DNA of 64,000 nucleotides, from contig CALLJL010000008.1 of NCBI GenBank assembly GCA_938092135.1, positions 217,501 to 281,500 of the forward strand, read 5' to 3'. Each line of letters starts with the position of its first letter. Position 1 is the stretch's first letter. Under the pieces are notes generated by a model. That model ran no database searches. It saw only the letters and a list, made by a program, of their open reading frames with translations, and was not told where the DNA came from. Positions 16,389 through 26,277 of the stretch are shown piece after piece. Source of the DNA: an uncultured bacterium. Lineage in GTDB: Bacteria > Acidobacteriota > Aminicenantia > Aminicenantales > CALLJL01. Both the position numbers and the translations under genes were made by a program.

Positions 16389-19290
16389 CAGAAAAACCTT
16401 CTCCATTAAGGATAAAACCTGCCCAGTAAAAAGGGTGCCCAAATTGAGAGGCGAGCATTTCTAATTTTGCTTTCCTCAGCGCCTCAGCAATTGAAATACC
16501 TTTTCTTAGATATCGATAAAAATAACTCATTAGAACAGCGCTTGAACGATCATTTACTTGCCATAGGGATGAAATAACTGCTTCAGCTCCGCACATGAAA
16601 AAAACCCTATTTAAACTCAAAACGCCTTCTGCTCTCTCCAGAGGTCCCCATGCTGATTGACAGGTAGAAAGAACAACAAGTCTAGCCTTTAATCTCAGAT
16701 GAGATATTTCATAAGCCTGGAGAAAACCATCCTGACCTCTTTCAGGATTCGGTGATAAAATTAGAGCTGATCGAAAAGGAAAACTTTCATCTAAGTAGCT
16801 ATGACAGGCAAAATGAATTATTTTATATTTATCTAAAGGCAAATTTTTGATCAGATCTTCGCTCGCAGCTTTGCCCGTATAAATTTCTCTCTCATCACGA
16901 GCAAACATCGACCTTATAGCCTTTATTTCTTTTTTCGTATAAGGAAGGTCAGACAATTGTAAATTTGTCGAAAATGGAACATTGGCTGATATGTCTCCTG
17001 AATCCATTCCATTCTTTTTTTGCTTTCCCTTTTCTTTGTAAAAAAAATCATATTGAGGATATCCTATTGCCAGTATATCTTTATCTTCGTCGCCAAATTC
17101 ATTCTTTTTTATACTTAAGGCAATTATTGAAGACATTGAGGGTGCATAAGCTATATTAAACTTTTCTACAAGATAATTAGATTTGTTTCCATTCTCTTTT
17201 ATTAATGATTCGAAAGGGAGGCTATAAAGAAATCCATCGGGAATAATTATTATATTTTCAATTTCTGGAGAGAGCCATTTTTCCATTGGCTCGAAAATTT
17301 CTTTATAGATTCTTTTCGCCGCTGATTGTCCAGTGATATTTTTTAAAGGCGGGCGGGATATCCACTTAGTATACCCAATTATAGAATTCTCTAAATCCGT
17401 CTTTGCTGGCAAGTCGATAATTTCAAAATTATCCTTGGTTATTACTATTCCCAAGGAACCCCAATCGCCAAGATAATATTCTAAAATCGCTGTTTTCTTA
17501 TTTAAAATACTTCCCTGAAGTTCCTGTAAATCAGGCATATGCACCTCTTTTTTTATGTTCATCTGTTTATTTATTTTTTCAGCCAGCCATGTTAAATAAA
17601 GGTCCTCTTTTCTAATATTATCAAATTGGCTTTTTCCCCCTATTCCAAGATTATTTATTTTTGACCAAAGTTCAGACATATCCTTGTCCTTATCTTGCGA
17701 GTAATCCCTGTATATTCCACTATCATTTGAGGTTGATTTATCATTTATCTGAGAATTATTAATAACTTGTAAGAAAGATTTTGCCCTTGTTCTTTCTATA
17801 GTTTCAAACAAGTCTCGCTTATGGCTAATCTCGTTATGTCGATCATATATTTTCTTTTTTACTCTAATTAAAGCGTCAAAGGCATCTTGTTTATTTCTTA
17901 AGAAGCCCACCTGATAAAAATCATAATTAATCTGCTTTCTTATCTCATCAATTAGATTTATTGCTTTACTGTAATACTCTATGGCTAATTCAAGTTGATT
18001 TAACTTCTCATAACAACGTCCAATATTATAATAAATTGCCCACTTATCAACATAAAAGTTAGATCCGATTGTGAATTTTAATGCTTCAAACAAATACTTC
18101 AAAGCCATTTTCGGTTTTGAATCAATATAAAGGCTTCCTAAGCTATCATTAACAGCAATAAGATGGTATTTATCATTTATTGTATTACTATAAACCAGGG
18201 CATCAGTTAATAAACTTTTAGCTTTATCTTCTTCTCCTAAGAAATATATGGCATTTCCTAAGTTATTAAGAACCGTTATTTTTCTTTTAATAAGCCTATG
18301 TTCTTCTGAAAAACGCAGAGCCTCCCTAAAATAATCCAGAGACTCTTTCACTGTCAACAGATCATTATTAACTTTTCCTTTATTTAATAAACAAAGGCCA
18401 ATATTATTCAGGTCTAAAATATAGGCATCTACATTCCCTGTCTCTTTATCTATTTCCATAACTTTTTTAAAATATTTTATGGCTCGATCGTAGAAGCCCA
18501 TCTCTAAAATCGTTGTTCCTAAATTATATAGACAATCGGCTAAATCTTGCTTTGTTCCTTTGGTTTCAATTAAAAAAGAAGCTTTGTTGAAGATGGAGAA
18601 CGATCTTAATAAATTTCCTTTTTTTAAATAATATAAACCAATGTTATTTAGGAACCGGCCTTCTTCCATTTGATGATTTAAAAGCCGAGCCATTCTTAAT
18701 CCTTTTTCATTAAGGGCGCCAAAGTTTTCTAGGTCATTTTGGTCAAAATAGACAAGACTTGCTTGCCTGAGACATTTTAATTCCAGTTCAGGACAGCGTA
18801 TTTTCCTGGCCAGATATAAAGCCCTTTCAAAACTCATAATGGCCCCAATATAATCCATCTCTTGTCTTTTGGTTTTTCCCTCTTGAAATAAGCTGTAGAC
18901 TTCAAGGCAGGTTTCAAAGAAGGATGTTTGTAAAGGTAGTTTCCAGTCTCGGGCTAAAAGGAGCCCTTGTCGGAAACATTCTGCGGCCTCTTTTATCTTG
19001 CCAAGATTCCAAAGAACTATTGCCTTCCCCTCTACGGCTTGTAAAATCTCTTCTTTTAATTTGATTTTTTTAGCTAAATTGAGGGCCTTTTCGAAATAGA
19101 CCATAGCTTCTTCATAGTTCCCCAGGGCTCGGTTCTTCTGGGCTGCCTGAAGATAATAGATAAACTCATCTTCAGCCTTGTCAATCGATTCTGTTCCTCC
19201 CGCTAAATAGCCTGGATAAAAATATAAGATCAAAACAAATTGAAGAAGAGGGCAAATTAGAAATTGATTTTTAGAAACTAGACCGCTCAT
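16369..19290 (-). CDS. Second exported TPR-CHAT caspase-like protease
   Basis: 973 residues with the same layout as the first CHAT protein: signal peptide (about 10-32), a long TPR array (about 40-440, e.g. NRALGNYEEAMVYFEKAL), a helical linker, and a CHAT domain (about 610-970). The catalytic pair is intact: H830 in IHFACH and C877 in LSTCQSAWG. Unlike the first copy it lacks a C-terminal membrane helix and ends soon after the CHAT fold. The two are clearly divergent paralogues, so not a recent duplication. It converges with the anti-sigma gene with a 20-base overlap, so transcription of one may affect the other. No strong ribosome site is seen before the ATG. Confidence 0.85.
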   Translation of the reverse strand: MSGLVSKNQFLICPLLQFVLILYFYPGYLAGGTESIDKAEDEFIYYLQAAQKNRALGNYEEAMVYFEKALNLAKKIKLKEEILQAVEGKAIVLWNLGKIKEAAECFRQGLLLARDWKLPLQTSFFETCLEVYSLFQEGKTKRQEMDYIGAIMSFERALYLARKIRCPELELKCLRQASLVYFDQNDLENFGALNEKGLRMARLLNHQMEEGRFLNNIGLYYLKKGNLLRSFSIFNKASFLIETKGTKQDLADCLYNLGTTILEMGFYDRAIKYFKKVMEIDKETGNVDAYILDLNNIGLCLLNKGKVNNDLLTVKESLDYFREALRFSEEHRLIKRKITVLNNLGNAIYFLGEEDKAKSLLTDALVYSNTINDKYHLIAVNDSLGSLYIDSKPKMALKYLFEALKFTIGSNFYVDKWAIYYNIGRCYEKLNQLELAIEYYSKAINLIDEIRKQINYDFYQVGFLRNKQDAFDALIRVKKKIYDRHNEISHKRDLFETIERTRAKSFLQVINNSQINDKSTSNDSGIYRDYSQDKDKDMSELWSKINNLGIGGKSQFDNIRKEDLYLTWLAEKINKQMNIKKEVHMPDLQELQGSILNKKTAILEYYLGDWGSLGIVITKDNFEIIDLPAKTDLENSIIGYTKWISRPPLKNITGQSAAKRIYKEIFEPMEKWLSPEIENIIIIPDGFLYSLPFESLIKENGNKSNYLVEKFNIAYAPSMSSIIALSIKKNEFGDEDKDILAIGYPQYDFFYKEKGKQKKNGMDSGDISANVPFSTNLQLSDLPYTKKEIKAIRSMFARDEREIYTGKAASEDLIKNLPLDKYKIIHFACHSYLDESFPFRSALILSPNPERGQDGFLQAYEISHLRLKARLVVLSTCQSAWGPLERAEGVLSLNRVFFMCGAEAVISSLWQVNDRSSAVLMSYFYRYLRKGISIAEALRKAKLEMLASQFGHPFYWAGFILNGEGFSVIFDRK

Positions 19291-19409
19291 AGGAGCTGAT
19301 TTAGCATTAAAATAAAACTTATTTTTTAAGTTTTTTTCTCATTTTGAAATAAATTTTCCTTTTTAAGATAATATGCTGAACCCTTCTCCTAATTACGATA
19401 TACTGGATT

Positions 19410-19874
19410 TTATTCAGTTGAGGTTAAAGTTTCAATCATAAAGTCTCGATATCGGCTCAGAACATCTTCTATAAGTTCTTCTTTGGAAATTGCCAGAATA
19501 TTTTCAGGAGAAATATTCGCCATAAAAGATTCAACTTTTTCTTTGAAAGCAGCATTTTTCCCCTGACGCCCCCTTATAATCAATTTTAATCTCATCTGAA
19601 TGGAATTTGGAGGAAGAAATATGCCATAGGAAAACTGAACTTCCTTTGATTTAGGAAAAGAAATTTCGAATCTTATTAGATTGGTCCCTTCCGTTTTTAA
19701 CCAAGCCTTTAATCCATAATCCTTTAAAGCCTCTTCAAGGACCTCAAAAGCAGGTTCAGCTATAAACTCACAGAACTGGGCAAAATTTTCCTTCACCTCT
19801 TTCTGACATCTTTCAATTAGCCTGATTTTCTCAAAACAATCTTGAAGAACTTTTTTCCAATTATCTTTAGTCAT
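19410..19874 (-). CDS. Protein of unknown function
   Basis: 154 residues, soluble, no signal peptide or membrane segment. The N-terminal third is a charged helix with three Cys; the middle is beta-rich (IRFEISFPKSK, VQFSYGIFLPP) and the end helical. I do not recognise a family. It lies between the second CHAT gene and the GT9 gene, all on the minus strand, with about 120 and 190 bases on either side, so it may have its own promoter. The reading frame is clean, but no ribosome site is evident, so the start is uncertain. Confidence 0.6.
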   Translation of the reverse strand: MTKDNWKKVLQDCFEKIRLIERCQKEVKENFAQFCEFIAEPAFEVLEEALKDYGLKAWLKTEGTNLIRFEISFPKSKEVQFSYGIFLPPNSIQMRLKLIIRGRQGKNAAFKEKVESFMANISPENILAISKEELIEDVLSRYRDFMIETLTSTE

Positions 19875-20067
19875 AGCTTTATTTTCGTGTTTTTAAAAGT
19901 ATTTTATCATAATCTTAAAATAGAGTTAAATTTTTTAAATTTCTTAAATTTTCCCAACTTTTAATTTTTCCCTAAGATTGACTGTTAAAAAATATGTGGA
20001 AATCCTGTTAAATTGCTATCTATTTTATTGAAAATAAATTATTTATAACAATTTGCACATAATTAAG

Positions 20068-21063
20068 TCAGCTGTTATTTCCACCCTTGAAAGGGGTAAC
20101 GAGGTTAACCTTTAAAAGAGCTTCGATCTCCTGACAAACAAGGGGGAATTCAATCTGATCGGGTTCAGGAGCGGCCATTATTTTTATCTTTTTGGTCCAG
20201 GGAGACCAGAGCGGGCAATTTTCCTCCCTGAAAAAAGCCAGGCCACGACATCCGCAGAGGGCAGCAAGATGGGTTATCCCCGAATCGTTTCCAATATAAA
20301 GCTCCGCCTGAGACAAAAGGCCACAGATTAAACTCAGGGGTGGCTCATGTGCCCAGCCCCACTGGGGAGGCCACCTGTAAGTTGACAATTTAGGAAAATA
20401 ATCTTCTTCAGCAGGTCCCGTAATAAATACTCCACCCTTTTTTTTCTCATCAAAAAAATCAACCAATCGCAGGAAATTGTTTAATTTCCATCTCTTAGAA
20501 AGCCCGCCGCTTCCTGGATGGATGACCACAAAGGGATAGCCTCTTATCCAGGGATATTTTATCTCGGCCTCCTTTTTCCATACCTCTTTTATAGACAGAA
20601 GCCCAAGTTTTTCCATTCCCTCATCCTTCCCTATTTCTATTTTTAAAAGTTCTGCGGTTTTAAACAAAAAATATTGAGCTAAAGAAATTTTACTCTCGCT
20701 GTTTGCAATAATCACTTTAATTCTTTCCCCGAATTTCTTCTTAACCATTTGCCTCCAGCTAGGTATATCTTTATTAGCCCAAACAATGATCAAGTCATAG
20801 TAGCTTATATCAAGAAGGGATTTCTCTACTTTTTCTTGAAAAAGAAAGCTTGCTTGACTATCCTCTAAAGACAAAAGCGTCTCCACAAGACCCGCTTCTT
20901 TAAGGAGATATCCATAGGAAAATCTTGCGACTAATGTTAGTTTTGTTTGAGGCCTACTCTTTTTAATTAACTGAATGGAGGGAACGGTGACCAGGAGATC
21001 GCCTAATCCACCCAGCCTCACTAAAAGAAAGCCGGCTTTCTTTTCTTCGCCTTTTTTATCCAT
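20068..21063 (-). CDS. GT9-family (heptosyltransferase-like) glycosyltransferase
   Basis: 331 residues. Family 9 hallmarks: an N-terminal VRLGGLGDLLVTVPSI segment (the GxGD acceptor-site motif), a central HPGSGG nucleotide-sugar-binding turn, and near the C-terminus IGNDSGITHLAALCG. These enzymes add ADP-heptose (or a related sugar) to lipopolysaccharide core on the cytoplasmic face. The RfaE2 gene at 45.6 kb makes the ADP-heptose precursor, which supports a heptose-containing surface glycan. No LPS core operon surrounds it. Confidence 0.85.
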   Translation of the reverse strand: MDKKGEEKKAGFLLVRLGGLGDLLVTVPSIQLIKKSRPQTKLTLVARFSYGYLLKEAGLVETLLSLEDSQASFLFQEKVEKSLLDISYYDLIIVWANKDIPSWRQMVKKKFGERIKVIIANSESKISLAQYFLFKTAELLKIEIGKDEGMEKLGLLSIKEVWKKEAEIKYPWIRGYPFVVIHPGSGGLSKRWKLNNFLRLVDFFDEKKKGGVFITGPAEEDYFPKLSTYRWPPQWGWAHEPPLSLICGLLSQAELYIGNDSGITHLAALCGCRGLAFFREENCPLWSPWTKKIKIMAAPEPDQIEFPLVCQEIEALLKVNLVTPFKGGNNS

Positions 21064-21181
21064 CTAAAGGCTATATATTGGATTCTTTTCTCTTGTGAAC
21101 TTCTTAATCTGTTTTTTATTTTAATTTTTCTTTATCAAGGAGGCTACAAACTGAGTAAAAAAGCTCAGAATTTAAAAAACA

Positions 21182-22393
21182 TTAATTATCAGCCTGAATT
21201 AAAAAAGAAGCAAATTCTTGCCCCCAATTTTCTGCTCTCTCCAGGTCACTGCTATCGGGCATGCCCTGAACTTCGAGAGTATGGGTAACTTCCCATTTCA
21301 TCTCTTCAGCCAGCCGCTTCAAATCCTTTAAGGCGCCCCCGCTCCAGCCATAAGTACCAAAGTAAGCGGCTTTGCGACCGAAAATTCTTTTGTGCCTGGC
21401 CATTTCCAGAATAGCTGTAATAGGTGGAAATAATCTGCCTTCATAGGTTGGCGCTCCCACAATCACTCCATTCATGGTCCACAGAGAAGGGAGAATATAA
21501 CTCGCATTTGTCCTTGCACCATCGAATAAACAATATTTAATCCCTGTTCGAGCAACACCCCTCGCCACGGCATCCATTAGTGAAGCTGTAAAGCCATACA
21601 TAGAGCCGTAAATAATGGTCACCCCTTTCTCCACTGGGCCCTGAGCAAAGCTAGCCCATTTATGATAGAGCTCAATTATTCTTTGAGGTTTTTCCCTCCA
21701 AATTAAACCATGGGAAGGAGCAATTATTTCTATGGGCAATCCTGATAGTTTCTCTATGGCCGAGATAACTCTCTGGCTGTAATTGGCTACAATATTGACA
21801 TAATATCTAAGAGCTTCTTTTTCATAAAATTCGAGGGAATCAACCTCATCATCAAAAATTCGTCCATGGATGGCCCCAAAGCCTCCAAAGGCATCACAGG
21901 AAAAAAGTATTTTGGATGTCCTTTCGTAGGTCATCATGGTCTCAGGCCAGTGGAGAAAAGGTGTAGAAAAGAACTGTAAGCTTTTTTCTCCCAGCTCGAT
22001 GACCTCTCCATCTTTGACCACCTGAAAACGCTCCCTCTTCTTTACCTTTAAAAATCCGGGAATCATTTCTGCCGCTTTAGCCGAACAAATAAATTTTGCC
22101 TTCGGGGCAAGCTCAGAAAAAGTCATCAGCAATCCAGCATGATCAGGCTCTAGATGATTGAGAACAATATAATCAATCTCTTTTACGGCAACTATTGATT
22201 CAAGACCAATCAAATATTCCTCTGTCTTAATAGGCTTAATAAGGTCAATAGCCGCTTTTTTCTCATCCGCTATCAAATAGGAATTATAAGACACACCCTC
22301 TTTGCGAACCGGCCATAAACCTTCGAACAAATCAGTCGTTTGATCATTAACGCCTATCCAAAATATTTGAGGTTTAATTTCAATGGGTTTCAT
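21182..22393 (-). CDS. Flavodiiron protein (O2/NO reductase, FprA type)
   Basis: 403 residues with a metallo-beta-lactamase-like diiron domain followed by a flavodoxin domain. The metal ligands are all visible: H80-x-E82-x-D84-H85 (NHLEPDH), H148, D167 and H228. The flavodoxin phosphate-binding loop is YGSMYGFTASL at about 260-270. The family reduces oxygen to water or NO to N2O in the cytoplasm of anaerobes, with electrons from rubredoxin or F420. No rubredoxin or reductase is adjacent. It implies an anaerobic or microaerobic lifestyle with oxygen defence. A promoter presumably lies in the 215-base gap upstream. Confidence 0.93.
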   Translation of the reverse strand: MKPIEIKPQIFWIGVNDQTTDLFEGLWPVRKEGVSYNSYLIADEKKAAIDLIKPIKTEEYLIGLESIVAVKEIDYIVLNHLEPDHAGLLMTFSELAPKAKFICSAKAAEMIPGFLKVKKRERFQVVKDGEVIELGEKSLQFFSTPFLHWPETMMTYERTSKILFSCDAFGGFGAIHGRIFDDEVDSLEFYEKEALRYYVNIVANYSQRVISAIEKLSGLPIEIIAPSHGLIWREKPQRIIELYHKWASFAQGPVEKGVTIIYGSMYGFTASLMDAVARGVARTGIKYCLFDGARTNASYILPSLWTMNGVIVGAPTYEGRLFPPITAILEMARHKRIFGRKAAYFGTYGWSGGALKDLKRLAEEMKWEVTHTLEVQGMPDSSDLERAENWGQEFASFLIQADN

Positions 22394-22608
22394 TTAATCT
22401 TGCCTCCTATGCTTTTATTATTTCCAATTTATAGGATTTCCCTTTCTTTAATGCTTCCTTTTCTTTAAAAGGAAAAAAGATGAAGTTTTTTTCCTTTATA
22501 TTTTCTCGAGCCCTATTTTCCAAATTCTTGGGTCTATTATTCCTGATCTTTTTATCTTTCTTTATCTCTTTCCTCTAATCCAAATTTACCCATTTACTAT
22601 TTAAATCT

Positions 22609-24003
22609 TTAAAACGGTTCTATTGTTTTCAAAAGAAATAGTCGAAGATCCATTACATTTGTTCCTGTTGGTCCGGTTACGATTAAACTGCCAACTTTGT
22701 CAAAAAAAGTTAAAGAATCATTATCGTTTAAATAAAACTCGGGATCAAGACCCAAATTAAGGGCTTTCTGAATAACTATCGGAGAAATAAAAGCTCCGGC
22801 AGCGTGGGTCGGCCCATCAATACCATCTGTAGCCAGGCTGACAGCCCACCAGTCATAATTTTCAGGAAGAGGTCTGGCCATAATTTCCTTCAATAAAGCT
22901 AAAGCAAATTCCATATTTCGACCACCTTTACCCTTTCCCTTCACGGTAACTGTTAACTCACCGCCAGATAAAAGGGCCAGAGGCTTGAAATTTTCCTTCA
23001 ACCCGAGGCTAATACTCTGGATTAAGGCTGCCCACTGTGAAGCCTTTTCCTTAGCTTCGCCTTTTTCTCTTAAGCTTAAGATTAAAGGATAAAATCCTAA
23101 CTCCCGGGCCCTTCTAGCTGCCGCCGCCACGGCCACTTCAATATTGCCGATAATAAAATTTAAAATTCTTTGAGAGTTAACTTCCTCCTTTTTTCTCGTC
23201 TCTTCTATTTTCCCTTTCTGCCCCCTTTCTAAAACTTCCTTTATCGATTTTGGACTCTTATCCCAAAGATTATATTTACCCAAAATCTCCCTAGCCTTTT
23301 CAAAAGTGGAGGAATCCCAGGTTGTTGGGCCAGAGGCAATTGTTTCCAAGTCGTCATCAATTACGTCCGAAATAATAAGATTTATTATTGTGGCCGGGGC
23401 AAATAATTTTCCCAGTTTCCCTCCCTTAACCTGAGAAAGGTGTTTGCGGACTATATTTAACTCCCTAATATCCGCTCCGGCTTCCATTAAAAGTTTCATT
23501 ATTTTTGTTTTATCGGCTAAAGTTACGGGTTTAACGGGCATAACCATTTGAGCTGAAGCTCCGCCAGAAATTAAGAAAAAAACCAAGTCGTTTTCCTGAA
23601 CTTCTCTCCCCAATCGAATAATCTTCTCCGCCACCTTTAAGCTACGTTCATCAGGAAAAGGATGGGGGGCTTCTAGCCTTTCAATCCGCGGCCAGAAAAA
23701 TTCAATTGACGGTGGACAAAGAACAATGCCCTTATTGATTCTATCGCCCAGAAGATAAAGAAAGGCTTTTGCCATAAATGGAGCAGCTTTCCCTATGGCA
23801 ATCAAATAAATACGGCGATAGGCTTCAAGATTAATAACTACCCGTTCCCCCTTAGCCTTAATTTCAAGTTTTTCGTCCTCCCTTTTTAGACTTTGATTGA
23901 TGAGATTGCCTGGTTCAACTTTTGATAGGGCAAGATTTAGAATGTCTTCAGCCGCCTTAATTAGATCAGTCTGCCCCAATAAGTCTGTTTTTAACCAACC
24001 CAT
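22609..24003 (-). CDS. Glycerate 2-kinase (GckA/MOFRL family)
   Basis: 464 residues, the usual length for class III glycerate kinases, which convert D-glycerate and ATP to 2-phosphoglycerate. Visible family motifs include LIAIGKAAPFMAKA near the N-terminus, ISGGASAQM (nucleotide-binding region), LSQVKGGKL, and the C-terminal MOFRL domain with GKGKGGRNMEFALA and SLATDGIDGPTHAAGA. This enzyme links glycerate from serine or sugar-acid breakdown to glycolysis. The gene is separated from its divergent neighbour by 121 bases and is not in an obvious operon. Confidence 0.92.
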   Translation of the reverse strand: MGWLKTDLLGQTDLIKAAEDILNLALSKVEPGNLINQSLKREDEKLEIKAKGERVVINLEAYRRIYLIAIGKAAPFMAKAFLYLLGDRINKGIVLCPPSIEFFWPRIERLEAPHPFPDERSLKVAEKIIRLGREVQENDLVFFLISGGASAQMVMPVKPVTLADKTKIMKLLMEAGADIRELNIVRKHLSQVKGGKLGKLFAPATIINLIISDVIDDDLETIASGPTTWDSSTFEKAREILGKYNLWDKSPKSIKEVLERGQKGKIEETRKKEEVNSQRILNFIIGNIEVAVAAAARRARELGFYPLILSLREKGEAKEKASQWAALIQSISLGLKENFKPLALLSGGELTVTVKGKGKGGRNMEFALALLKEIMARPLPENYDWWAVSLATDGIDGPTHAAGAFISPIVIQKALNLGLDPEFYLNDNDSLTFFDKVGSLIVTGPTGTNVMDLRLFLLKTIEPF

Positions 24004-24124
24004 TTCTCTCCCTCTTCATCTCCTAAATTTATCCTCAGCCCCTCGCCTTAAAGCGGCCTGGGAACCCTATCTTTTTCTTCTCTTTAGCCCTTTTCAAATT
24101 TATGATAAAAAATAAATATCATCA

Positions 24125-25087
24125 ATGGAAAACCATAATAGGCCTAAGAAAAGAAGAAATATTTGGCTAACTCTGATAAAACTTTTGGTTAGCTCAGCTA
24201 TTTTAGCTTATATATTGACTCGACAAACAAACCTGCTCCAGGTTTGGGCCATTCTTCGTCTGGTCAATTGGCGCTGGCTTATCGTCGCTTTTTCTCTTCA
24301 CGCCATCGGCCTCTTAATCAGCGCCATTCGCTGGCAGATTCTTACTAAAGCCCAGGGAGATAATGTGCCTCTTAAATTTCTTGTCCAATCCTATCTTGTA
24401 GGCACTTTCTTCAACAACTTTCTCCCCACCCGTTTTGGCGGCGATGTCGTTAGAATCTGGGACGGAACCCGCTACTCCCGAACCCTGATAAAATCCTCGG
24501 CTATCGTTATCGTCGAAAGATTGACTGGCCTACTTATCCTTTTTCTTTTTGCCTTGGTTGTTGCTCTCTTTCGTCTGGACCTGGCCAACCAATCGCCCTT
24601 TATTTGGGCAGCACTTGCCTTAAGTTCCTTGGGTTTTCTATCCATTTTCGCTTTTCTTGCTTTTCCCTGGCCCCGCTTCCTGAAATCATGCTTAAAAAAC
24701 AATCGCCTTAGACCTTTAGTTGATAAGGCTCAGGCCTTCAGACAAACGATTATTAATTACCGATACCAAAAAAGAGCTTTTACCTTAGCTATGCTCTGGG
24801 CTCTTGGGCTTCAATTGAATGTTATTGTTTATTATTTTCTTATCGGGCAGGCCCTTGGACTTTCTGTTCCTTTTGTCGATTATTTCATGGTAATTCCTGT
24901 CGTCCATTTCATTCAGCTCATTCCTATAACCATTAACGGCCTAGGTTTAAGGGAAGGAGCTTATATTGAAATTTTTGCCTTCTATTCTATCCCACCCCAG
25001 GCCTCTTTTTCCTTTTCTATGATTGATGTTGCCTTTGTTTTCATCTTGGGGATAATCGGCGGCATAATTTATATACTGAGAAGATGA
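24125..25087 (+). CDS. Flippase-like integral membrane protein (LPG synthase TM family)
   Basis: 320 residues with about eight hydrophobic segments. The sequence TFFNNFLPTRFGGDVVRI is the hallmark of the UPF0104/AglD-type flippase-like family related to the membrane part of lysylphosphatidylglycerol synthase, as is the later ITINGLGLREGAY. Members are thought to move lipid-linked substrates across the inner membrane. It overlaps the next gene by four bases (ATGA), so it is translationally coupled to the EnvC-like gene, suggesting a cell-envelope role. The substrate is not known. Confidence 0.82.
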   Translation: MENHNRPKKRRNIWLTLIKLLVSSAILAYILTRQTNLLQVWAILRLVNWRWLIVAFSLHAIGLLISAIRWQILTKAQGDNVPLKFLVQSYLVGTFFNNFLPTRFGGDVVRIWDGTRYSRTLIKSSAIVIVERLTGLLILFLFALVVALFRLDLANQSPFIWAALALSSLGFLSIFAFLAFPWPRFLKSCLKNNRLRPLVDKAQAFRQTIINYRYQKRAFTLAMLWALGLQLNVIVYYFLIGQALGLSVPFVDYFMVIPVVHFIQLIPITINGLGLREGAYIEIFAFYSIPPQASFSFSMIDVAFVFILGIIGGIIYILRR

Positions 25088-26277
25088 AAGGCAAAAAAAC
25101 TCCTTACCTTAAAAAAACTATTCTCTTTTTAATTCCAATTTTTTCTGCTCCAATGCTTATATTACTTATCTCGCAAGAAAACTTATGGTCTCAAGATATT
25201 TCTGATTTTGAGAAGCGTCTCCAGAAAATCAGGGAAGAAATCAAGCTTTTAGAAGGGAAAATTAAAGAAGAGAAAAAACAAGAAGCCACCATTTTAGCTC
25301 AACTCAATCAACTTTCTCTTGAAAAGAGGTTAATTATTCAACAAATCAATCTCAATATAGCTGAACGTCAAAAATTAGATCGAGAAATTGCCTCTTTAAA
25401 GAGAGAAATTGAAGCCCTTAGACAGCAAATAAATTTCAAAAAAAGGCAAATGGAAAAAACCCTGGTTTCTCTTTACAAATATGGATATTTGAGCTGGCTT
25501 AACTTTTTCTTCCAGGCTGACAATCTCTCAGCTATTGTGGCTGAAAGTAAACGTCTCCAATTTCTACTTGAATATCAGAATAGTATTCTTTCTGAATATA
25601 AAAGAAATGAAGACCGCCTTAAAGAATTAACCGGCCAATTGACCTTGAAACAAGAAGAATTGCAGCATCTTTATCAATCGGCTTTAGAAAAGAAAAAAGA
25701 CCTTGATGAAAAAGAGAGAAATTTAAAGCAATTTTCAGCTCGCATCCAGCAAAACCGGGTGCTCTATGAACAGACTCTTAAGGAATATAAAGAAAGGGCT
25801 GATCAGCTGCAAATTTTAATGGACAAAATTGTTAACCAGGAACTTACCTTGCCCTTTCCTTTCGTCCCCTTTTATGAGAAAAAAGGAAAATTAGCCTGGC
25901 CAATTTTGGGAAAAGTTATTACTTCTTTTGGCCTCCAGAAACATCCTCGATTTAATACAATTACCTTTAACAATGGCATAGAAATAGCTCCTCTTAGCAA
26001 TGACCGGATTATAAAAGCTATTCATGGCGGAAAGGTTGTCTATGCTGACTCTTTTCATGGTTATGGCAACCTCATAATTATTGATCACGGTCTGAATTAC
26101 TTCTCCCTTTACGGGCATTGCGCTGAATTCTTGGTGACCAAAGGTGATTGGGTCAAGGAGGGACAGCCGATTGCCATTGTAGGTGATACTGGCTCTTTAA
26201 AGGGCATATGCCTTTATTTTGAAATCCGCTATAAGACAAAGGCCCTTGATCCCTTGCAATGGCTAAGGAAAAGATGA
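25084..26277 (+). CDS. EnvC-like murein hydrolase activator with degenerate LytM domain
   Basis: 397 residues: signal peptide (about 10-36), a long coiled coil (about 38-240), and a C-terminal LytM/M23 fold (about 270-397). Zinc ligands are lost: the HxGxD motif reads NNGIE (N296, E300), and the final HxH reads C376-L-Y378; only the middle SLYGH (H345) is kept. This is what is seen in EnvC, which does not cut peptidoglycan but activates amidases at division. Gene order envC-ctp-yibQ is a known conserved neighbourhood in proteobacteria. Overlap by four bases with the flippase-like gene and about four with the next supports one transcript. Confidence 0.85.
   Translation: MKGKKTPYLKKTILFLIPIFSAPMLILLISQENLWSQDISDFEKRLQKIREEIKLLEGKIKEEKKQEATILAQLNQLSLEKRLIIQQINLNIAERQKLDREIASLKREIEALRQQINFKKRQMEKTLVSLYKYGYLSWLNFFFQADNLSAIVAESKRLQFLLEYQNSILSEYKRNEDRLKELTGQLTLKQEELQHLYQSALEKKKDLDEKERNLKQFSARIQQNRVLYEQTLKEYKERADQLQILMDKIVNQELTLPFPFVPFYEKKGKLAWPILGKVITSFGLQKHPRFNTITFNNGIEIAPLSNDRIIKAIHGGKVVYADSFHGYGNLIIIDHGLNYFSLYGHCAEFLVTKGDWVKEGQPIAIVGDTGSLKGICLYFEIRYKTKALDPLQWLRKR

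Noticed and set aside
9343-19290. The two CHAT genes as a recent tandem duplication
   Set aside because: They share layout but little sequence identity by eye, and differ at the C-terminus, so they are old paralogues.
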